DNA of 64,000 nucleotides, from NCBI GenBank assembly GCA_032622095.1, contig CP136061.1, positions 24,368,991 through 24,432,990 on the forward strand, in the 5' to 3' direction. This DNA is from Siphonodentalium dalli. Lineage: Eukaryota > Mollusca > Scaphopoda > Gadilida > Siphonodentaliidae. Positions 57,503 to 64,000 of this stretch are shown in pieces (position 1 is the first letter of the stretch; every line of letters starts with the position of its first letter). Under the pieces are notes generated by a model, which did not search any database, was not told where the DNA came from, and saw only the letters and a program-made list of their open reading frames with translations. A program made the translations under genes and the position numbers.

Positions 57503-59106
57503 CTATGTGCATTTATAGTAGTAAACTTTTTCGAATCTCATGTAAAGGACATTGAAGGTACGCCATTGATAAATCAAGTTTTGTGAACTTTTGACCCCCT
57601 GACAAAGATGAAATAAGATCCTGGATTCTCGGAACTGGGTAAGGATCAAGTTTTTGCAATGGTTATTAATGGTCACTTTATAATCTGCACAAATACGGAC
57701 TTTATTTTTCCCTTTCGGAACAACAACAATTGGACTCGCCCATTCCGATGAATCAACAGGTTTGATCACATTTAGTCTCTCCAATTTATTCAGTTCCTCG
57801 TCTACCAATTCCTTCATGGCGTATGGTACCGGACGTGCCCGAAAATACTTGGGAGTCGCATCCTTATCAATGTAGATTTTCGCCTCAACGAGATTGTCTA
57901 CTTCAGCCTGACAAGATTCAACAGCTGTATTATTCTGTATAAGGTTGACATTCAGTTCATTCCACTTTAACTGGATATGTTTTAACCAGTTACGTCCAAG
58001 CAACGTCAGTCCTTTTTCCACATTAATCAACGGCAATTTGAACATCTCTCCATCATACCAAATTTCTTCTTCAACTTTTCCTAAAACTTTAACTGAAGAC
58101 CCTGTATATGTTTTTAATTTCATCTGCGTCTTTTCGAAATGAACTTTTCCCGTTAATTTCTGGTATGCATCTCTGCCCATCAATGATACCGAAGCACCAG
58201 TGTCCAATTCCATCTCTACCATTTTTCCATGTATTTTTACATCAACAATAATTGGCTCAATTTTATTTTCGTTCACCCGATACAACCAATGCGTTTCTTC
58301 GTCGGTATCTGAGTCGGAATTTTTATAAGTGTGTCTAGAGTTACTGTTACTTTTCTTTGTTCTGCATGCTTTTCGAATATGACCAATTGGTCGGCACCGA
58401 AAACACTCACTCTCCTTAAAAAGGCATGAATCCGGTCCATGAAAATTAGATAGGCATCTGTGGCATGGTTTATTTATTTTCGGTGAATTCGAAAATTTTG
58501 TTTTTGTCCCAAATTTTGGTCTTGTATCTGGTCGAACATTTTTGACATCTTGTTTTTCGACACTTTCCTTCGATTTCGTACATAAAACTTCAGATTGTTT
58601 ATCAGCAGTTTCCATTGCAATTGAAATATCCAATGCCGTTTTGAAAATTAATTTCTTTTCTGCCAATAGTCGTCTCTGTATTCGGTTTTTACGTATACCA
58701 ACTACTAAACGGTCTCGTAGCATCTCCTCCAGGTTATCACCATACTCACATCCATCCGCTATATGTCTCAAAGCTGCAACATAGTCAACTACCCTCTCAG
58801 CTGCAGCTCTATAACGGTTGTTGAATTCATATATCTTGACAATGCGGGATGGTTTTGGGTATTTATGTTTCCTTACACATTCCACAATTTCATCAAACTT
58901 CAAGTCCTTGGGTTTTTGTGGAGCTAATATATCACGGACCAGTTTGTAACATTGTTTACCGCATACACAGAGCAATATAGATCGTTTTTTTCATCATACT
59001 TTATTTCGTTGGCCACAAAATAATGTTCAATTCTCTCAATATATTGCTCCCAATCTTCGTCCTCGGCGATAAACTCTCCCACATGGCCGACAGTGGACAA
59101 TGACAT
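57503..59106 (-). pseudogene. Gypsy gag, protease and RT fingers
   Basis: Gag starts at 59106 (MSLSTVGHVGEF), about 25 bases inside the 5' LTR, and changes frame near 58970. The following 490-codon frame continues gag, then two zinc-knuckle-like motifs (CHRCLSNFHGPDSC and CFRCRPIGHIRKAC), the protease active site (ELDTGASVSLM), and the RT start (WASPIVVVPKGKNKVRICAD). It leaves frame again near 57640. Gag and pol appear to share one reading frame. Confidence 0.85.
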
Positions 59107-59129
59107 TATTGTTTATCCTCATCGCCAAC

Positions 59130-59286
59130 TAATATGTATCGATTAAACCCCATTATATCTGGATGTTGTGTGATTAAATGGTCGACACTTCTGATCTCGA
59201 TAGATGTTTTATTCAAGATGCCGGATGTGCGTATATACAAAAGTGGGAAGCATTCAAACAATACAAAAGCAGAACGATACATGACA
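59130..59286 (-). repeat. 5' LTR of the Gypsy element
   Basis: 157 bp, on the minus strand running TGTCATGTATCG to CGATACATATTA. It is uninterrupted and keeps the TTAA site used by the MITE in the other LTR. Confidence 0.9.
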
Positions 59287-59291
59287 ATGGC

Positions 59292-59455
59292 CTATGATTT
59301 TTCTTGCATTTTCGTGATAAACTGGTTTCAATCTAGCTGGGTAAACATCACTAGTATGGCCTGCAGGCTTCAATTCAGTGAATTTGGCCAAAACGTTAAC
59401 ACTGTCGCCTATGGGAAACCATTTAGTTCAGTGATTCCTATAAGAAAACTTTGAA
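59292..59455. repeat. Right flank of the Gypsy insertion, duplicated at 60537-60695
   Basis: The two copies share 'tttttcttgcattttcgtga', 'aatctagctgggtaaacatc' and 'cgcctatgggaaaccattta'. On the minus strand a 51-codon open frame (GDSVNVLAKFTELKPAG... YHENARKIIGHVFTF) is present in the uninterrupted copy; no known domain. Confidence 0.75.
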
Positions 59456-60224
59456 TTTTACGAAATTTCACTTCTCGCCATGATAAGTTGTTCATTTCAT
59501 ATTTTCTTATTTTCAAATGTTAATGGCCACATTTTGGACAGATTTAAAGAAGAAACTCATGGATTCGCATGTAGACAGTAAAGAAAGTGATAAATCTGGA
59601 AGTTTTGCATGGACATCAGGTACCATTAGGGGTCGGGGGATCTAAAGCCCCCCCCCCCCCGAACCATTTTGAGGAGTGTTAGCCCCCCTTCTCCCCATTG
59701 GGAAAAGGTGGCAGTGGTTGACCACTAGAGTTACTGCCGTTCAATACTGTCATGGCAAGTTTGTTAAACAGACAGTATGACCTGCCATCTGGTAAAATAT
59801 CATACCTGAGGCTTTGTCTGATGTTGTATCATTATGTTTAGATATTTCAATTGACATATGGTTGATTCATATTGCTATTAAAGTATTTTTAATTTAAATT
59901 TTCTGTTAATTTTGGTAAATGTTTATTATAAATTGCCAAATTCTGCATCAAAAGGGCTAAAATTGGACAAGATATCCCTCTCAAAATGAATATTAACATT
60001 TCCTCTTCAATTTGGTAATATTATGGTGTATAAGGGCATATTCCAGTTGTACGAGATGCATAAGCTAATAAATAGTTATTTTGACGATTGACACTAATTT
60101 TCAGGACGCCTCATATTGAAAAAATAAACCGCTACTGCCCGATATAATCCATTTTTGGTTCAGTAAGGTCTATATTTGGACAAAATATTATAAGAAACGC
60201 TGTGTATTACACATATACATGTAT
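59456..60224. other. No recognised feature
   Basis: About 770 bases with a C-run at 59650-59660 and otherwise AT-rich sequence. No open frame, inverted ends or tandem unit. Confidence 0.4.
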
Positions 60225-60695
60225 AGGAATCAGGGAGCTAAATGTGTTCCAGAGTCGGGGAGCGAGTACACCGTGGAATGCTAAAGGTGAAGGTAACTGA
60301 CGAATGACCTTCACCCGATGCATGCGACCCGTTATTAAAGGATGACATCGCGTTTATTTGATTTGTACATCATATCTAAATAATTTAAACTGGTGAATTA
60401 ATGGGGGAATGGATTTTTGTGAGCGGGAAATTTATTTAACTAGCTGCTGTAGTTCTGGGTTTTTCCAGATCAAATTTGGCTGTGGGATAGCCCTGTCGTA
60501 TCCGTGGGAATTTATTTTAAAAAGTAAACACATGACCTATGATTTTTCTTGCATTTTCGTGATAAACTGGTTTCAATCTAGCTGGGTAAACATCACTGGT
60601 ATGGCCTGCAGGCTTCAATTCAGTGAATTTGGCCAAAACATTAACACTGTCGCCTATGGGAAACCATTTAGTTCAGTGATTCCAGAAAGGAAGTA
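60225..60695 (-). repeat. Uninterrupted copy of the Gypsy target region
   Basis: 60225-60536 matches 53745-54056 and 60537-60695 matches 59292-59455 with no element between. It includes the degenerate LINE RT end (APRLWNTF on the minus strand at about 60270) and the ATGAC target site. Confidence 0.8.
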
Positions 60696-61237
60696 TGACT
60701 AGTGCGCCCTGTTAGATATTGCACATATAAAGCCAACGTATAAAGTCGAATTTCGTTCTCGCATTGGATCACAATGCCAATATCCGGGGATAATGGAAAT
60801 GTTCCATGCACATCGTCGGATAAGGTTAGGCGTCCAGGGACGTGACTAGAGGGTCTCCGTTGGGGTGGGTGTTCACGATTGATTGGGTGCAGGCTTCACG
60901 TTGAAATTTCCAACTGCATGCCCCACTCACGTGAACCAGGCTTACCCGTTTGCACCCATTCCTGTGTTGGAAATTTCCAACTTGTATCTTAACCTTTCCA
61001 ACTGTTGGGAATTTCCAACTATATAATGTTAAGAATGTCCAACTGATGGCGATTAATTTTCAGACCATTTTATTTTATTTTTAACCAAAAGTAGAAACAA
61101 ATATATGCTGCAGAAATTTGTCTAACAACAACGAATTCACCACTGATTACTGGCTGGTTGTAACAGTATGCAAGGAAAACAAATATTGTGCCAGGCATGC
61201 ATGACATTTCCAATACAGAAATACATGATATTGATTA
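60696..61237. other. Fragment of D1-type sequence, otherwise nothing
   Basis: 60838-60925 ('tagagggtctccgttg', 'ttgaaatttccaactgca') resembles 925-985 and 43110-43190. Several 'gaaatttccaac' words recur to 61030. The remainder is AT-rich without features. Confidence 0.45.
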
Positions 61238-62847
61238 ATTTTTCTATTATTCCTTAAATTTAGAAAACAAACAAATCAACGTTTCTCATGTTAGAAATAT
61301 TTTCTTACCGGCTAGAAAAATGTTCTTGATGTATAGAAATAAATTATCGATATTAGAAACTTGTACTTGTTTCAAGAATTATGTTCTTATTTAGAAAATC
61401 ATTTTTGGCAGTGGTGTGATTTTCCACTGGTCATGTGACCCATCTGTACCAATTTTCCAACACAATGAACGCTCTTTATTGCTGATATTTGCCCCTTTCA
61501 GTCGTATGAGGTCAATGTCATCTATCTCATGACACTCCACGATTCAATTTATCCAATATGTTTCAATGTCACCGACCAGAATGCAACCAATTTGGGTATA
61601 TAATTAATTATTTTATTTTATTAATTATTAGTGCCCCTTTTAAGACATCTGGTGTGACCTGGGCCTATATGTGAACGTTCCCCGGGTAAAATTACCTCTA
61701 TATACCATTTGTTCAGCTCCGATGGTCCATTCGTTTCTGTAAAACTAATCAGTTATTGAAGCCATTTGCGACAGCCTTTCAAGTTTGACACTGCGTGCCA
61801 CTAGTAGTCACTCATACGACGTCACACGAAGGAAGATTAACGATCCAGACTGCACAATTCATGATGGAATATTCAATCGCATGGACCGGCATAACTACAG
61901 TTACGGGCGCCTATCCCAAAAGCTTTTCGACAACGTACTCAGTGGATTAGCGGGCATCGATCATGACTGAGAAAAGCTACACAGGAGATATCCTTTAAAT
62001 CAAAGTTATAAAATAATAATTTTGAGTCAGACGATCAGTCAAATTTAGTCTCTGTCATTATGAGAAAATGTTCGATCTTTGGTCTTAAATCAACATATGT
62101 CAGGCTTAGTATCAGTTATAAAATTATGCCAACAGTACAATATCGATCTATTTTTGCCTAAAATTCCAACTGATGTCGAGCACTAAGTTACTAACAGAGC
62201 ACCGAGCAGTGGGTAGAGCATCAGAGTAGAATAATAAGTCGAATTTTGTACACTTCGGGCTTATTTATAAACTTTTGTTCGTCACATAGTGGCGTGTGTT
62301 GTGACAATAGTTCCATGATAGCGCTACTCTTGACATCCAAATAAGCATACTGGAAACTTTATGGTGCTTATGTGTGTCCGTATGTTTATTTGAAAAGTGG
62401 GATTCTCAAGAAATTTATGCTACAGGCCTATCAGAATTGCTGGAGCCTTTATTGAGATCAGGAACAGATAGTCCAAACATGTTGCTATAAGTCTGTTTGG
62501 TAACTCCTATGACAACAAACAGTGCAAAATATATTTATAATATATATGATTGACCTTATAGCATTTCAGATAGTCTTGCTTTCATGTTGGAAATTGCCAC
62601 CATGTGCTGTTATTCCGTCCCGTACTCTTATTGGATTTAGCAGAATTGTCCACCATGTACTCTTATTCCACACCGTATGCTTATTTGGACCCCGAGAGTA
62701 CTAAAGTTCGAAATTCCCTCATATTGTTGTTCTTTTCGACGTCTCGTCGTACCAGAAGCACCAAAGATAATCAGAAGTAGTTCCTCCACCTGTCCCCGCA
62801 GTGTATTTTGATCACATTTCTCAATAATAATCTGCCAGAGTGTACCA
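61238..62847. repeat. Segmental duplication D2, copy B
   Basis: Collinear with 36905-38427, including the tRNA-like stretch at 62198-62270. It contains the 370 bp insertion at 62329-62698. Confidence 0.8.
62329..62698. mobile_element. 370 bp MITE with TACT target duplication
   Basis: TACT lies on both sides (62325-62328 and 62699-62702), and the paralogue has a single TACT at 38275-38278. Near the ends, TCCAAATAAGCATAC (62336) and GTATGCTTATTTGGA (62675) are inverted repeats. Variants of this word ('gtactcttattcca', 'gtactcttattgga') recur inside the right half. A 4 bp duplication leaves the superfamily open. No coding sequence. Confidence 0.75.
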
Positions 62848-62929
62848 CATTAAGAGAAATAGTCATGATATAGTTGCATTTAATCTATTTCCTGGCACAG
62901 CCAATAGGTTAGTAGAGTTAACTTGTTAA

Positions 62930-63411
62930 AGGTACTCAATCCGATAAAAACTCCTCTCCATTACAATTTCAATGGCTTCGGGGGTCAAAAATATTTTATT
63001 CGAGTCGAGAAAGTCACACATCAAAGCTCAGATTTGTTAGATATCGATTTTAGAAATCTATTTTTTTTCATTATCGGGAATACTTTCTGGCCCAGATCTC
63101 AGTCAAAATTGCGTTATTATTACCACTTGATTTTAGAGTTATCCATCCTTGTCTGTTTGAATAGAGTTTTGGTGTACAAATCTCGAGCAGGAAACGAAAT
63201 TGACGGCAATTATTAGTACTCATCTCGAGAACATAAGAATTTTCAAAAATCAATATCTAATAACTCTGAGCTTTGTTTGATGGGTTCCTCGACTCGAATA
63301 AAATATTTTTTACCACCAAAGCCAAAGAAATAGTAATATAGGACCCTCTGATCGGATTGTTGTTGTTGGAATCTGTTGAGATGGGGACCCTCTGGTCGGA
63401 TTGAGTACCTT
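62930..63411. mobile_element. TTAA-flanked foldback MITE, family 4
   Basis: 482 bp bounded by TTAA at 62926-62929 and 63412-63415, with ends AGGTACTCAATCCG / CGGATTGAGTACCT. The arms are long: 'atattttattcgagtcgag' and 'caaagctcag' occur inverted on the right side, about 180 bp per arm with a ~70 bp insertion in the right arm. The TTAAAGG end again fits the T2/Kolobok type. Confidence 0.8.
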
Positions 63412-63415
63412 TAAT

Positions 63416-63719
63416 AATAAATTATATTACAATCATAATTATGCTGAATTCAGTATTTAGAGACAATTAAGATAGACTTTACTAACTTCAATTTATATTA
63501 AATAAAGTCTTTAGATCACCAAATGCAGTTTAGTAAAATATACAGGGAGAGCTTGTCCCGTTTTCCTAGACTATTGGCGATCGACCAATCAGCAATTGTT
63601 CCGCGTCATGTCGCTGACGATATTCGGTTATCGACAAGAAAGAACATAAATGTTCGTCTCTGACTGGCTGTCAAACGTCACGTAAATAATGGTATCTCGA
63701 GCTGGGACCTTCGCCTACT
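63416..63719. other. No recognised feature
   Basis: AT-rich to 63540, then mixed sequence. No open frame, repeat or inverted ends recognised. Confidence 0.4.
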
Positions 63720-63870
63720 GATGAATCAACTTTTAAGCAATGTAATAAGAAATAATTATGTTCCCCGACTTATTCTTTCGACTTTATAAGTTTACCTGTC
63801 AAAACTTCAAAACATTCCCAGGTTTTTTGACCTAGTGGAATGTGATCTCTACCGGTGTTAGCCAGTTTTA
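63720..63870. repeat. Inverted copy of the 6410/51900 repeat
   Basis: 'cgactttataagtttacctg' and 'gtggaatgtgatc' are the reverse complements of words at 6440-6470 and 51905-51980. Confidence 0.6.
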
Positions 63871-63930
63871 TTGAAAAACAACTAAACCGTGTTTCATTTC
63901 AATCCTTAGTTGAAAGTAATGAGACGAAGT

Positions 63931-64000
63931 GTGGATATTCATCAGACTGGGCGGATATTCATCATACTGAGCGGATATTCATCAGACTGGGCGGATATTC
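63931..64000. repeat. 20 bp tandem repeat running off the window
   Basis: The unit gcggatattcatcagactgg occurs three and a half times, with one variant unit (catactga). The array continues past the end. Confidence 0.9.

Larger units (their letters stand above)
54057..59286 (-). mobile_element. Ty3/Gypsy-type LTR retrotransposon, decayed
   Basis: A 5.2 kb minus-strand element (4.35 kb without the nested MITE). The 157 bp LTRs lie at 59130-59286 (5') and 54057-55090 (3', interrupted). The 5 bp target duplication is ATGAC (54052-54056) and ATGGC (59287-59291). An empty target is at 60532-60536. The order gag, protease, RT, RNase H, integrase is that of Metaviridae. A TGGCGA primer-site start follows the 5' LTR after two bases, and a purine tract (AGGGGAGGATAGT on the minus strand) precedes the 3' LTR. 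Several frameshifts make it inactive. Confidence 0.9.

Overview
The window is eukaryotic animal DNA, most likely from a mollusc. It is AT-rich and gene-poor, with single-exon Toll-like receptor (TLR) genes, metazoan non-LTR and Gypsy retroelements, CCCTAA/TTAGGG-like arrays, and degenerate ~150 bp repeats ending in CAGGTGAGCTAAA of a kind I associate from memory with bivalve and gastropod genomes. No bacterial or organelle features were seen, and no genuine tRNA or rRNA gene was recognised.

The only convincingly intact host genes are two minus-strand paralogues (about 2.8-5.3 kb and 47.0-49.6 kb). Each encodes a signal peptide, about 19-20 leucine-rich repeats, one membrane-proximal cysteine cluster, one transmembrane helix and a strongly diverged TIR domain. 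All length differences between the two are multiples of three. They lie in a segmental duplication (about 1-6.5 kb versus 38.6-52.1 kb). A third, truncated 5' end lies at 50.84-50.94 kb, and a TIR-like C-terminal remnant sits directly downstream of both intact genes. A second duplicated block (36.9-38.4 kb and 61.2-62.8 kb) precedes the second TLR block.

Most of the rest is mobile DNA. From left to right: TTAA-flanked non-autonomous elements (Kolobok/T2-like); a broken minus-strand LINE (8.1-12.4 kb) split by a TTAA element that carries an inverted piece of the same LINE family; a nearly complete but frameshifted plus-strand LINE (15.2-18.8 kb); telomere-like arrays holding a foldback element; an element with hAT-like 8 bp target duplications (20.2-21.5 kb); a LINE 3' fragment (22-23.2 kb); a 0.75 kb dispersed repeat (23.3-25.2 kb); a 1.9 kb inverted-repeat element inside a zinc-finger reading frame (26.4-28.3 kb); a nested palindrome (30-30.9 kb); and hairpins. 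After 36 kb come a 1.35 kb tandem composite element (39.4-42.5 kb), a 49 bp satellite of about 47 units (43.3-45.7 kb), and a 5.2 kb Gypsy element (54.1-59.3 kb) with a TTAA foldback element inside one LTR.

Because the window is full of duplicated segments, many insertions have a paralogous empty site within the same 64 kb, so their ends and target duplications can be read directly. All functional statements are inferred from sequence by eye; nothing was searched or aligned by software.
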